Assembly (NCBI GenBank): GCA_017643165.1
Contig: JAEPNY010000001.1
Span: forward strand, 992,001 to 1,056,000
DNA length: 64,000 nt
Reading direction: 5' to 3'
From: Psychroserpens sp.
Lineage (GTDB): Bacteria; Bacteroidota; Bacteroidia; Flavobacteriales; Flavobacteriaceae
Shown here: positions 18,516 to 27,639 of the stretch, piece by piece
How the letters are laid out: every line of letters begins with the position of its first letter
How positions within the stretch are numbered: the first letter of the stretch is position 1
Program-made: the position numbers and the translations under genes
Notes under the pieces: generated by a model
The model's database searches: none
The model's input: only the letters and a program-made list of their open reading frames with translations
What the model was told of the DNA's origin: nothing

Positions 18516-20231
18516 ATGAAATTCAATATAAAATATACCATAATCGCATTTTTAAGTTTGTCTGTTTCTTTCCTAAGCGCACAGGAACGAGAGAAAGATA
18601 CAATAGACACAGACGTAGTAAATGTTATTAAACCATACACGCCAACAATATCTGACGCTTTCAAGATTAAGGAAACAGCACAGCTTAATGATTCTGTAAA
18701 TACTAAAAAGAAGGACATTAGGTATAACATTTTTTCAATTCCGGTGGCCTCAACGTTTACGCCTGCCAAAGGAAAAGCTGCGGCCGTTGATAAAGAAAAA
18801 CCTGTGAAACTTTATGATAATTATGCTTCTCTAGGCGTTGGTTCGTATACAACCATTTTAGGTGAGGTATATTTAAATCATGCCATCAGTAGAACCGAAC
18901 GTGTTGGAGGCTATTTTAGTCATCATTCATCTCAAGGAAATATAGATAATATCCGATTTGATAATAATTTTTCTGAAACCGGATTAAGTGCACACTATAG
19001 TCAGAAGTTAAGAGATTATTCGTGGAAAGTTGAAGGTGGATTAGAATTACAATCCTTTAATTGGTATGGTGTTCCCGATCAAAGTATCGATCTTTTCGAT
19101 GTTGATCATTCATTTTATGCTGGTCATTTTGGTGGGAATATTGATTTCGAAGATGCGATAATTAATAAAGGGTCAGTACTGTATCGTAGATTTGGAGATA
19201 ATCAGGATTCTGGTGAAAATAGGTTTGTGTTGACTTCAGAGTTTGACATTCCGATAAGTGGAGAAGATGTAACAACCGAACTGACCTTCGATTATATTGG
19301 AGGATCTTTCGACCGTTTCTATAGTTTTAATCAAGAGCTAAACTACGGTAACTTTAATATTGGCCTAGCACCAAGCTATCAGCTCAAAGAAGATGATCTA
19401 ACCGTAGATTTAGGAGCGCGATTGGTCTATTTAAATGATACAGAAGCTAGCGAAAATAAGTTCTTTATCTATCCGAATATCTCAGCAAGTTATCGCTTAG
19501 TTGGCGATCTTATGATCGCATATGCCGGAATTAAGGGTGGTTTAATTCAGAATTCATATTTTGATTTCGCTCAAGAAAATCCGTTTGTCTCACCAACACT
19601 TTTTATAGCGCCTACAGATCAGGTTTATAATGCTTCACTCGGACTTAAAGGACGTCTTTCAAATGCTGTAAGCTATAATGTAAGTGGGCATTACATCGCG
19701 GATAATAACAAAGCACTTTTCCAGGCAAATCCATTATTAGGAAATCCAGAAACAAATTATCAATATGGAAATTCATTTGGTATAGTTTACGATGATGTGA
19801 CGACATTTTCAATCGCAGGAGAGATTAATGTAGATGTTAATCGAAACTTCAAACTTGGAATGAAGGCGGAGTACTTTACTTATGACACAGATCTGCAGGC
19901 TGAAGCATGGAATCTTCCAGATATTAAAGCATCATTGTTTTTAGATTATCAAATTAATAAGCATTGGTTTGCTGGAGCAAATGTATTCTATGTAGGCGAA
20001 CGAAAAGATTTGTTTCAAGAAGAAGGCATCTTGGTCTTACCAAATCCAACCGTGATGACTTTAGACAGTTTTTTCGATGTTAATGCACATATAGGATATC
20101 GAATAACAGATCAATTATCGGCATTTGCGAAAGCCAATAATATTGCGAATCAGGACTATCAGCAATGGATGAATTATCCAGTTCAAAGAATTCAATTCTT
20201 AGCTGGTGCTACTTATCAGTTTGATTTTTAA
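18516..20231 (+). CDS. Outer-membrane beta-barrel protein, TonB-receptor-like
   Basis: The 571-residue protein has a signal peptide (to SAQ, about residue 22), a short proline-containing segment (VVNVIKPYTPTISDAFKIKE) that could be a TonB-box-like contact, and then about 430 residues of alternating amphipathic strands rich in aromatic residues. It ends in ATYQFDF with the C-terminal Phe used for barrel assembly. A TonB plug domain is not seen and the length is short for a full receptor, so transport by TonB is doubtful. It forms a two-gene unit with the TPR protein. The stop overlaps the converging methyltransferase by 4 bases. Confidence 0.75.
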   Translation: MKFNIKYTIIAFLSLSVSFLSAQEREKDTIDTDVVNVIKPYTPTISDAFKIKETAQLNDSVNTKKKDIRYNIFSIPVASTFTPAKGKAAAVDKEKPVKLYDNYASLGVGSYTTILGEVYLNHAISRTERVGGYFSHHSSQGNIDNIRFDNNFSETGLSAHYSQKLRDYSWKVEGGLELQSFNWYGVPDQSIDLFDVDHSFYAGHFGGNIDFEDAIINKGSVLYRRFGDNQDSGENRFVLTSEFDIPISGEDVTTELTFDYIGGSFDRFYSFNQELNYGNFNIGLAPSYQLKEDDLTVDLGARLVYLNDTEASENKFFIYPNISASYRLVGDLMIAYAGIKGGLIQNSYFDFAQENPFVSPTLFIAPTDQVYNASLGLKGRLSNAVSYNVSGHYIADNNKALFQANPLLGNPETNYQYGNSFGIVYDDVTTFSIAGEINVDVNRNFKLGMKAEYFTYDTDLQAEAWNLPDIKASLFLDYQINKHWFAGANVFYVGERKDLFQEEGILVLPNPTVMTLDSFFDVNAHIGYRITDQLSAFAKANNIANQDYQQWMNYPVQRIQFLAGATYQFDF

Positions 20232-20929
20232 GAGGCTGTAATTCTGGCTAGAAAATCGTAGTGTTCACCATCTAAGATTTTTTCGCACTTAAGGCCAACA
20301 GTGTCGCAGGCGAGTTTTAAATTATCATAATCGAGATAGAGCCATCGCATTGGTATTTCATCGTCACCTTTATAGCTCAGGTAATAATCCAATTCGCCAT
20401 AATAATTTGCATTGGTGTCTATCCATAAGCCACCATCGTCATCTTCATACATGTATTGTATGTCTGATGAGTCGATTAATACTTGTCCGTTGGCGTTCAT
20501 AATTGATTTGAGATGACTTAAATACCGAGATACTTGAGATAGTTCTTGGAATATACCGCTACCATTCATTAAAAATAAAATGGTATCATAGGACTCGTAT
20601 ACATCGAGAATATGTTTAAGTTCGACTTGATGTAATCCACGTAAACGGCAGACTTCAACAGCACCTTCCGAAATATCGATTCCTTTAACATTTATGCCTT
20701 TTTCTTGTAAATAGAGACTGTGATTTCCTGCGCCACAACCAACATCTAATACCTTTCCTTTTGCTAATTTTAAGGCTTCCTGCTCAAGACTTGGCATCTC
20801 CTCATAGTTTCTAAATAAATAAGTTAACGGTAACACATCTTCACCAGAAATACTCGTAGAAGTTATAATATCTTCGGTATAGTTATTGTGGTAATAATCG
20901 AGTAAGGCTTTTCCGAAAAGGTCTTTCAT
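20228..20929 (-). CDS. SAM-dependent methyltransferase
   Basis: The 233-residue class I methyltransferase shows motif I VLDVGCGAGNHSLYL (residues ~70-85), the acidic KGIDISEGAVEVC after strand 2, and a motif IV-like ILFLMNGSGIFQ. Small-molecule methyltransferases of this kind are common; the substrate is unknown. It has no operon partner: it converges with the barrel gene by overlap and diverges from the cysteine-cluster gene by only 20 bases, so its own promoter must lie inside that neighbour. Confidence 0.8.
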   Translation of the reverse strand: MKDLFGKALLDYYHNNYTEDIITSTSISGEDVLPLTYLFRNYEEMPSLEQEALKLAKGKVLDVGCGAGNHSLYLQEKGINVKGIDISEGAVEVCRLRGLHQVELKHILDVYESYDTILFLMNGSGIFQELSQVSRYLSHLKSIMNANGQVLIDSSDIQYMYEDDDGGLWIDTNANYYGELDYYLSYKGDDEIPMRWLYLDYDNLKLACDTVGLKCEKILDGEHYDFLARITAS

Positions 20930-20937
20930 AAAAGTAG

Positions 20938-20945
20938 TATTTTTG
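20938..20945 (+). promoter_or_regulatory. Promoter -7 box TATTTTTG, probable leaderless start for the 20950 gene
   Basis: The box ends four bases before the ATG at 20950, so the transcript would begin at or beside the start codon. The box lies in the 20-base gap between divergent genes. Confidence 0.5.
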
Positions 20946-20949
20946 TCAC

Positions 20950-21444
20950 ATGCAAGACGTTATAAATAATCTTCCAAAGCGCGCCAAAGATAAGCATAAG
21001 GAAAATAAAAACTTTTTTAATAAGCTTAAAAAAAAGCCACCAAAACAATTAGACTATTTAATGGTAGAATTGCACGAGGAAGAATTTCAACGTACTGATT
21101 GCCTCGAATGCGCGAATTGTTGTAAGACAACCGGACCTTTGTTTACACAAAAAGATATCGAACGTATTTCTAAATATTTTAAGATGAAACAACAGGAGTT
21201 TATCAATACTTATTTGCGTTTGGATGAGGATAATGACTATGTACTTCAATCAGTCCCTTGTACGTTTTTGGGCGTAGATAATTATTGCTCCATTTATGAT
21301 GTTAGACCTAAAGCATGTCGAGAATTTCCACATACCGATAGGAAAAAATTTCAACAGATTTCGAATTTGACTTTAAAGAATGTCGCAATCTGCCCAGCGG
21401 CTTATAATATTGTTGAAGAAATGAAAAAACGCATCAAAATCTAA
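20950..21444 (+). CDS. YkgJ-family cysteine-cluster protein
   Basis: The 164-residue protein has the family cysteines in order: CLECANCCK, VPCTFL, YCSIYDVRPKACREFP and AICPAAY. Proteins of this family bind zinc or an iron-sulfur centre; the cellular role is not established. A helical basic N-terminus (RAKDKHKENKNFFNKLKKK) precedes the cluster. It is the first gene of a chain: the stop shares bases with the ATG of the next gene (TAATG). Confidence 0.83.
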   Translation: MQDVINNLPKRAKDKHKENKNFFNKLKKKPPKQLDYLMVELHEEEFQRTDCLECANCCKTTGPLFTQKDIERISKYFKMKQQEFINTYLRLDEDNDYVLQSVPCTFLGVDNYCSIYDVRPKACREFPHTDRKKFQQISNLTLKNVAICPAAYNIVEEMKKRIKI

Positions 21445-22343
21445 TGTATACTATGAAACGCTATATACTACTTTTACTTCTTTCCTTTTTCTCCCTAGTG
21501 GCTCCTTCGCAAGAATGGATGACCAATTTACCTGCTGCCAAACGTATTGCGATGGTGCAAAATAAAATGTTGCTTATGATCTGGGAAGAAGCGAGTATGA
21601 GTCCGTATCCAGTATCGATTTACGATGACAAAGGCAACAAAATTTATGTTCGAGACCTATTTGAAAATGAATTCGTTAATAAATTGATCTGGGAGCATTT
21701 CGTTCCCGTGGTAGTTAGTGAAGATGTTTACGCCGAGTGGTATAATGAACTTAAGGGCAAACGATCTGTATTATATATGCAGAAGTTTGATGATGACTTT
21801 TTTAAAGTCATTGATGTTAACGGGAATATTTTGAACACAAGCGAGCCATACTATGAAATATTAAATATCAGTGAATTCATTGCGCGCTATTACTTAGATA
21901 CTACGTATTTGAAAGGAGAGTTGACCAATTACATGAAACAGAAAGATGTCTACACTACCTTTAGATTGGCTGTTAAATATATCGATATCAGTATTTATGT
22001 GAATGAAGACGTTAAAGCTGAAATGATTAAACTTTCTAACATTTATCTCGATGAAGCCTCACGATTTCTTGAATCGCAGCAAATTGATGAAAAACAAAAG
22101 TTAGAGGACAAGATATTCCTTCAGGAATTAAAACTGATGCTCGTACAAAAACGACCACGTCGTGTGTTGCGTTTATTAAAGAAAACTCCAATTTCAGCAG
22201 AAGATACTTCCAATAGCTCGATGCTTGCTTTTTTGAATTTTACGGCACATCTCATGCTTAAAGACGAAGCAAGTGCAAGCGCCTGGCGAGATCAATTAAC
22301 TACGACAGACATAAAAAAGGCCAATTTATTGGTACAACAATAA
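21444..22343 (+). CDS. Exported protein of unknown function, thioredoxin-like start
   Basis: The 299-residue protein has a signal peptide (hydrophobic to about residue 22). The start may be ATG 21444 (TAATG overlap) or 21453 (MKRYILL), which gives a more typical signal. Residues ~30-140 have a strand-helix pattern like thioredoxin-fold proteins that report on metal or thiol state (MLLMIWEEASMSPYPVSIYDD), but no CxxC is present. The C-terminal half is helical and basic. I do not recognise a family with confidence. It lies in the same run of genes as the cysteine-cluster protein. Confidence 0.65.
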   Translation: MYTMKRYILLLLLSFFSLVAPSQEWMTNLPAAKRIAMVQNKMLLMIWEEASMSPYPVSIYDDKGNKIYVRDLFENEFVNKLIWEHFVPVVVSEDVYAEWYNELKGKRSVLYMQKFDDDFFKVIDVNGNILNTSEPYYEILNISEFIARYYLDTTYLKGELTNYMKQKDVYTTFRLAVKYIDISIYVNEDVKAEMIKLSNIYLDEASRFLESQQIDEKQKLEDKIFLQELKLMLVQKRPRRVLRLLKKTPISAEDTSNSSMLAFLNFTAHLMLKDEASASAWRDQLTTTDIKKANLLVQQ

Positions 22344-22381
22344 TCACATGATCAATAATTTCAAAAATAATTTTAATCCCT

Positions 22382-22389
22382 TATCTTTA
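22382..22389 (+). promoter_or_regulatory. Weak -7 box TATCTTTA upstream of the lipoprotein
   Basis: One mismatch from TAnnTTTG, 15 bases before the ATG at 22405. It would let the lipoprotein and the following genes be transcribed separately from the upstream pair. Confidence 0.35.
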
Positions 22390-22404
22390 AACTGAAAAAT
22401 TATT

Positions 22405-22848
22405 ATGAAAAACATCTACTATTTACTTTGTTTAGTATTCTTATTTTCCTGCTCTTCTGATGACGACAATGGACCTACACTAGATACAAACTTACTCTTT
22501 GGAGAATGGTTTGAAGTAGGATTATGTCCGTCGCAAAATCGCTTAGAATTAGAACCAAGTTTTACTTATGAGACCTATAGTTCGGGAGGCATCGATTGTG
22601 ATGATCCAGCACCTGACACTTATAGATTTAATGGTACGTTTTCTATACAAGGAAATTTGATCACGTTCGTTCAAACGGACGCCAATTTAGTGATCGATGG
22701 AACAGACTTAACAGTTTTGGATTTCCCTAATCCGGACATAAGACACGAGGTTACTGAACTCACTGAGGATTCTTTAGTTATACGTGTGTATATTGACCTT
22801 GGGAACAACATAACAGAGGAATTAGGAAATGCCATATATGAACGTTAA
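22405..22848 (+). CDS. Small lipoprotein, lipocalin-like
   Basis: The 147-residue protein has a lipobox (VFLFSC, Cys16) followed by SSDDDNG, an acidic stretch like the surface-export signal of Bacteroidota lipoproteins, so exposure on the cell surface is likely. The rest is short strands with a LFGEWFEVG start, as in lipocalin-like domains of this phylum. Ligand unknown. A membrane hydroxylase gene begins 2 bases after its stop. Confidence 0.75.
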   Translation: MKNIYYLLCLVFLFSCSSDDDNGPTLDTNLLFGEWFEVGLCPSQNRLELEPSFTYETYSSGGIDCDDPAPDTYRFNGTFSIQGNLITFVQTDANLVIDGTDLTVLDFPNPDIRHEVTELTEDSLVIRVYIDLGNNITEELGNAIYER

Positions 22849-22850
22849 TT

Positions 22851-23690
22851 ATGCAAGAGATTATCAACTATTTTGAAACGATTCCGTCATTGCACCGCAG
22901 TTTAATTTTGGTAGGTGGAATTACATTTTTTTGGCTTCTTGAAGGGAGTTTGCCTCTATTTAATTTTACCTATAAGAAATGGAAGCATGCAATTCCCAAT
23001 TTCTTCTTTACGTTAACGACAATCATAATTAATTTCGGACTCGCTTTTTTGCTCGTAGCATCTGCCGATTGGGTGAAAGAAACGCAATTCGGTATTATTA
23101 ATTGGATACCAAATTTACCGCTTTGGGCCTATGTGTTTCTAGGTGTTCTGCTCTTAGATTTTATTGGTGCTTATCTTGCACATTATGTCGAGCATAAAGT
23201 GAAGCCATTATGGATGATTCATCTTGTTCACCATACCGATCATAATGTAGATACTACAACGGCGAATCGTCATCATCCATTAGAAAGCGTCATCCGTTTC
23301 GTGTTTACTTTGGCTGGGGTTTTTATTGTAGGAACACCAATTGCCATTGTGATGTTATACCAATCATTATCGCTTGTGGCAACGCAATTCTCACATGCCA
23401 ATATTAAACTTCCAAGACGAGTAGATTCGGCTCTAAGTTATGTGATTGTTTCACCAGATATGCATAAGGTGCATCATCATTATGTGTTGCCTTACACCGA
23501 TTCGAATTATGGAAATATATTTTCAATTTGGGATCGTATCTTCGGGACATTTATGACATTAGAACGAGATGCCATAGTTTACGGTGTCGATACCTTTCCT
23601 GATGAAGAGAAGAATTCAAATATCAAGGATCTACTAAAGCAACCATTCCATAAATACAGAAAGCCTACAACAATAAATGTAGAGGACTAA
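22851..23690 (+). CDS. Sterol desaturase/fatty-acid hydroxylase family
   Basis: The 279-residue membrane protein carries the histidine clusters of the di-iron hydroxylases: HYVEHK, IHLVHHTDHNVD, NRHHP and MHKVHHHY, placed between about four membrane helices. The family uses O2 to hydroxylate or desaturate lipids at the membrane. The substrate here may be a fatty acid, hopanoid or carotenoid; the sequence does not decide. The stop shares bases with the next ATG (TAATG), so it is coupled to a glycerophosphodiesterase, which supports a lipid role. Confidence 0.85.
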   Translation: MQEIINYFETIPSLHRSLILVGGITFFWLLEGSLPLFNFTYKKWKHAIPNFFFTLTTIIINFGLAFLLVASADWVKETQFGIINWIPNLPLWAYVFLGVLLLDFIGAYLAHYVEHKVKPLWMIHLVHHTDHNVDTTTANRHHPLESVIRFVFTLAGVFIVGTPIAIVMLYQSLSLVATQFSHANIKLPRRVDSALSYVIVSPDMHKVHHHYVLPYTDSNYGNIFSIWDRIFGTFMTLERDAIVYGVDTFPDEEKNSNIKDLLKQPFHKYRKPTTINVED

Positions 23691-24562
23691 TGCGATTCAT
23701 TCTGTTTTTCTTTTGTATCCTAGTACTGAACTGCTCAAAAGCACGCCAGCTAGATATTCAAGGGCATCGTGGTGCGCGAGGATTAATGCCAGAAAACACA
23801 ATCCCAGCATTTAAACAGGCAATTGATTTAGGTGTAACAACGCTAGAGCTTGACGTCGTAATTTCTAAGGACCAGCAGGTTGTCGTTTCGCATGAACCAT
23901 TCATGAATCATAATATAGCACTTGATACCTTTGGCAATGAAATTTCTCCAGATGATGAAATGCGTTACAATTTATATACGATGACTTATGATAGCATACG
24001 TCTATATGATTGCGGCTCAAAAGTTCATCCTGAATTCACGGCTCAAGAACATCAGGTCTTGTCGAAACCCTTATTGATAGATGTCATAGAAATGGCAGAG
24101 AAACAGTCAGGGCGCACCATATTGTACAATATCGAGATCAAAAGTAAACCTAAATTCGACGGTATTTATACACCCGAACCTGAGATATTTGTCGAATTGG
24201 TTCTAGACGTTCTTATATCTAAAGGTATTCAGTCACGATCTACCTTACAGTCTTTTGATACGCGATCATTGGAACTTATTTACAAGATGACGAGAAGATC
24301 AAAAATCGCATTACTTGTAGATGAGGATGAAAATATTTCAGTAAAGCTGTCAAGTCTTTCGTTTAAGCCCGATATTATTAGTCCATATTTTAAATTATTG
24401 GATTTACAAACAGTCACTGATTATCACAATAAAGGCTATGAGATTATTCCATGGACAGTTAATGAGATTAGCGATATGAACTTAATGATGGATTTTAATG
24501 TTGATGGTATCATTTCAGATTACCCGAATCGTGTAATTCAATTAGTCACCTTAAAACAGTAA
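23690..24562 (+). CDS. Glycerophosphodiester phosphodiesterase
   Basis: The 290-residue protein has the GDPD signature: GHRGARGLMPENTIPAF, then LELDVVISKDQQVVVSHEP, and near the end PWTVNEISDMNLMM and DGIISDYPNR. It hydrolyses glycerophosphodiesters to glycerol-3-phosphate and an alcohol. A short N-terminal hydrophobic segment with a cysteine (LVLNCSKARQ) suggests export as a lipoprotein. It is coupled to the upstream hydroxylase by TAATG. The next 168 bases hold only a 12-base palindrome (24710-24721). Confidence 0.86.
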   Translation: MRFILFFFCILVLNCSKARQLDIQGHRGARGLMPENTIPAFKQAIDLGVTTLELDVVISKDQQVVVSHEPFMNHNIALDTFGNEISPDDEMRYNLYTMTYDSIRLYDCGSKVHPEFTAQEHQVLSKPLLIDVIEMAEKQSGRTILYNIEIKSKPKFDGIYTPEPEIFVELVLDVLISKGIQSRSTLQSFDTRSLELIYKMTRRSKIALLVDEDENISVKLSSLSFKPDIISPYFKLLDLQTVTDYHNKGYEIIPWTVNEISDMNLMMDFNVDGIISDYPNRVIQLVTLKQ

Positions 24563-24730
24563 TTGTTTTAGTCTTGTCTTTACTTATATATAATGGGATA
24601 TGGTTCCATACTTCGTATTTATTTACCGTTCATAGATTATTTTGCTCCAGAACTCTTAAACATAGTAGTTTAGGCGTCCGGGATTAGAAAACGCTATTAA
24701 TTCAATGAATGTTGATCAACAACATTTGTA

Positions 24731-25129
24731 ATGAGAATCGTACGTTTTATAATCTTTTTTTATGCGCTGACTTTAGGGTCATCAGTCCTTCATGCCCAAA
24801 ATGACTTTGCTAAGTTAGAGCGAAATGTAAACGTTCGAGCCCAAGGTTTAAACCATTACCTCAATGCGTCAAAGGATACACTCATCTTAAAAAGTGACGC
24901 GATCATCAATAAACTATATACGATTAATATGCGGTATCAACGTGAGTTGGATATGGCTGTTAATCAAAATACTATTAAAGTCCCATTAAATAAATTGAGC
25001 AAGGGACGTCATGTTGTTGTTGCCGTACAATCACCAATTCGAATTGTATTCGTAGTGCAAATACTTCAAGACTATGAGTTTTTATTAGCCATGCGCGAAG
25101 AGAAATTAGCGGTAAAAGACAAAAAATAG
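24731..25129 (+). CDS. Small exported protein that resembles a T9SS sorting domain
   Basis: The 132-residue protein has a signal peptide ending SSVLHAQ (about residue 23). The mature part, residues ~45-120, follows the strand pattern of T9SS type A C-terminal domains: a first strand (DTLILKSDAIINKLYTINM), then IKVPLNKLSKGRHVVVAV, then a last strand. A full-size cargo domain is absent. The function is unknown; it could be a stand-alone domain of this fold or a small cargo. It overlaps no neighbour and ends one base before the converging NamZ gene. Confidence 0.6.
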   Translation: MRIVRFIIFFYALTLGSSVLHAQNDFAKLERNVNVRAQGLNHYLNASKDTLILKSDAIINKLYTINMRYQRELDMAVNQNTIKVPLNKLSKGRHVVVAVQSPIRIVFVVQILQDYEFLLAMREEKLAVKDKK

Positions 25130-25130
25130 A

Positions 25131-26378
25131 TTAATTATATAAGAGGTAAGCTGCTCTTGTTTTATTAAAATTTGCTAATCCTTCAGCCCAAGAGTTACGT
25201 ATCTCTACTTCACTCATACCTTTTTCGATCTGTTCACGTAATTGTTTAGTACCCGCCAATTTAGTAAAGAAGTCATTAAAAAATTTAGGTTGGTCAATTG
25301 AATTCTTATAAGCTCGAATGAGGTAGCTTAAATCTATTTGTCCGAGGTGCTCACGTTCACTAAGATCCTCGCCATAACACAAAACATTATCATGCTTTGG
25401 ATATTTAGCGCCTTCATTTGGCATCGGAATATATTTGAAATCGTAAACGGTTTTATCTAAATAAGGACTCCCATATATTTGAAATTGTTTTGATGTACCT
25501 CGACCAGCATTAACATTGGTGCCTTCAAAAAAGCAGAGGCTTGGATATAGATTAATGGCTTGGTCATTTGGTAAATTTGGTGATGGCTTAATAGGAAGAT
25601 TATAATGGTCATTGCGATCATAATTCAACATCTCAATGACCGTAAGCTCACAACTAATACCATTTTTGAGCCAACCTTCGCCGTTTATCATCTGAGCATA
25701 TTCGGCGATGGTCATTCCGTGAACCACAGGAATAGGATGCATGCCTACAAAACTTTGATGCTCTAGTTCAAGAATTGGTCCGTCGATATAATGACCATTC
25801 GGATTTGGTCGATCAAAAACCATAACAGGAATATCTGCTTCAGCGCAGGCTTCCATGACATAATGTAAACTCGAAATATAGGTGTAAAAACGAGCACCTA
25901 CGTCTTGTATATCAAAAAGCAAAATATCTATTCCATCGAGTTGTTCTGAAGTTGGTTTTTTATTCTTTCCGTAAAGTGAAACAATAGGAATACCGGTTTT
26001 AATATCAACACCATCTTTTACTACTTCACCTGCATCGGCCTTTCCTCTAAAGCCATGTTCAGGTGCGAAAACTTTTACGACCTCAACACTATTTTCAGCA
26101 TTTAAAAAATCTATAAGATGAATCGATTTGCTCTTTTTTGCGATAACTGATGTCTGATTGGCAACAATACCAACGCGCTTCCCGTTTAATAAAGGGAGAT
26201 AATGATCTATGCGATGGGCACCAATAATTAAGGATGGTTCTATATCATTATTGAGCGTACTATTTGCAAGTGTTGCTTCGTTTGTAATTAGTGAATCTTC
26301 CTTTGATTTAGAACCGCAAGAAATCAGCGTAAAAACTAAGCCTATAATTATTGGGAAAACCCTATTTTTGAACATCAT
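25131..26378 (-). CDS. namZ: DUF1343 lipoprotein, NamZ-type exo-beta-N-acetylmuramidase
   Basis: The 415-residue product belongs to DUF1343, now known as NamZ, which removes terminal MurNAc from peptidoglycan fragments. Motifs typical of the family are visible: RVGIVANQTSV, APEHGFRGKADAG, LLFDIQDVGARFYTY, FDRPNPNG and NLPNDQAI. A lipobox (LISCGSKSKEDS) marks it as a lipoprotein. Starting at 26378 (ATG) avoids most of the overlap with the divergent permease; an ATG at 26387 is also possible. Its 5' end carries the neighbour's promoter box. The substrate is inferred from the family. Confidence 0.83.
   Translation of the reverse strand: MMFKNRVFPIIIGLVFTLISCGSKSKEDSLITNEATLANSTLNNDIEPSLIIGAHRIDHYLPLLNGKRVGIVANQTSVIAKKSKSIHLIDFLNAENSVEVVKVFAPEHGFRGKADAGEVVKDGVDIKTGIPIVSLYGKNKKPTSEQLDGIDILLFDIQDVGARFYTYISSLHYVMEACAEADIPVMVFDRPNPNGHYIDGPILELEHQSFVGMHPIPVVHGMTIAEYAQMINGEGWLKNGISCELTVIEMLNYDRNDHYNLPIKPSPNLPNDQAINLYPSLCFFEGTNVNAGRGTSKQFQIYGSPYLDKTVYDFKYIPMPNEGAKYPKHDNVLCYGEDLSEREHLGQIDLSYLIRAYKNSIDQPKFFNDFFTKLAGTKQLREQIEKGMSEVEIRNSWAEGLANFNKTRAAYLLYN
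26363..26370 (+). promoter_or_regulatory. Promoter -7 box TATTTTTG inside the 5' end of the NamZ gene
   Basis: Exact box on the plus strand, 26 bases before the TTG start of the permease at 26397. It lies within the signal-peptide codons of the divergent NamZ gene. No -33 TTG is found at normal distance. Confidence 0.4.
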
Positions 26379-26396
26379 TAAGTGCATAAGAGTATT

Positions 26397-27635
26397 TTGA
26401 ATTACGAGTTTTTTATAGCTAAACGCATAATTGGTAGTAAGTCGTATAAAAGTAGTGTATCGGCACCAATAATAAAAATTGGAATTGCCGCCATTGCTAT
26501 AGGTATGATTGTCATGCTAATTGCCATAGCGACAGGACTTGGACTTCAAAAGAAAGTAAGAGAAAAGGTTGTGGCATTCAATGGTCATATCACAATCTCC
26601 AATTACGATAGTAACGTTTCGAACGAATCTATAATTCCGATTTTAAGAGATCAAGGTTTTTATCCAGAGTTCAAAGCGGTGGAAGGCATTCAACATATTC
26701 AAGGCGTAGCGACGAAGTTTGGAGTGATTCGCACCGAATCCGATTTTGAGGGCTTAGCATTTAAAGGCGTAGGATCAGACTATAACTGGACATATGTTGA
26801 AGAATTCTTAGTAACTGGGAGCTTGCCCTCATACGAAGGTAAACTCAGTAATGAAGTTCTTATTTCAAATTACTTAGCTAATCGTTTACAATTTGAGGTT
26901 GGTGATTCATTCGAAATGCTCTTCGGAAAAGAAACTATAGAACAATTGCCATTTCAAAGGCGCTTTAAAGTAGTAGGCATATTTAATTCTGGATTTAATG
27001 ATATCGATAAGAATTTTTTAATTGGTGATCTTAGTCATATTATTCGTATGAATAAATGGGAAGACAATCAAATAGGAAATTTCGAGGTCTTTCTTGAGGA
27101 TTTTTCACAACTACGACAAAAGGAACAAGAAATCAGACAGCACACACCATCACTCCTTAATACACAAAATATTGAAGAAAAATACCGAACCACATTCGAA
27201 TGGATCAAGATCTTCGATAATAACACTTATGGTATTATTGCCATAATGATCATCGTCGCAGGTATTAATATGATTACAGCATTGTTGGTACTCATCTTAG
27301 AGCGAACACACATGATCGGTGTGCTTAAGGCATTAGGGAGTTCTAATTGGAGTATCCGCAAAGTGTTTTTATACAACGCGTCATATCTAGTTGGTTTAGG
27401 TTTGCTTTGGGGAAATCTCATAGGAATTACACTGCTCTTTATTCAGCAATTCTTCGGCCTATTGAAATTCCCCGATCCAGAACAATATTATGTTTCAGTG
27501 ATTCCGGTGCACATCGGATTGGATTATATCATTCTGCTTAATATTGGTACCTTCATCGCATGTTTACTAATGCTAATGATTCCATCCATAATAATAACGA
27601 AGATTTCTCCTGTAAAGGCGATTCGATTTGAATAA
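26397..27635 (+). CDS. FtsX-like/LolC-type ABC transporter permease
   Basis: The 412-residue protein begins NYEFFIAKRIIGSK and has a first helix (IGIAAIAIGMIVMLIAIATGLGLQ), a large periplasmic domain (~residues 45-260), and three C-terminal helices (IIAIMIIVAGINMITALLVLILERTHMIGVLKALG). This is the four-helix LolC/E-MacB layout, used to extract lipoproteins or export substrates. The TTG at 26397 gives the usual family N-terminus; GTG at 26382 would overlap the divergent gene. No ATPase gene is adjacent. Confidence 0.8.
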   Translation: MNYEFFIAKRIIGSKSYKSSVSAPIIKIGIAAIAIGMIVMLIAIATGLGLQKKVREKVVAFNGHITISNYDSNVSNESIIPILRDQGFYPEFKAVEGIQHIQGVATKFGVIRTESDFEGLAFKGVGSDYNWTYVEEFLVTGSLPSYEGKLSNEVLISNYLANRLQFEVGDSFEMLFGKETIEQLPFQRRFKVVGIFNSGFNDIDKNFLIGDLSHIIRMNKWEDNQIGNFEVFLEDFSQLRQKEQEIRQHTPSLLNTQNIEEKYRTTFEWIKIFDNNTYGIIAIMIIVAGINMITALLVLILERTHMIGVLKALGSSNWSIRKVFLYNASYLVGLGLLWGNLIGITLLFIQQFFGLLKFPDPEQYYVSVIPVHIGLDYIILLNIGTFIACLLMLMIPSIIITKISPVKAIRFE

Positions 27636-27639
27636 TTAT

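Noticed and set aside
18516-20231. Full TonB-dependent receptor
   Set aside because: No plug domain is visible and the protein is shorter than usual receptors; it is called barrel protein only.
24710-24721. Perfect 12-base palindrome TGTTGATCAACA as operator
   Set aside because: It is a short single occurrence with no second copy and no regulator nearby; too little to claim.
24661-24730. GGCGTCC...AAAACGC near 24673-24694 as a third branched repeat
   Set aside because: Only the short outer arms match; the inner hairpins and the GTCAGGCT block are absent.
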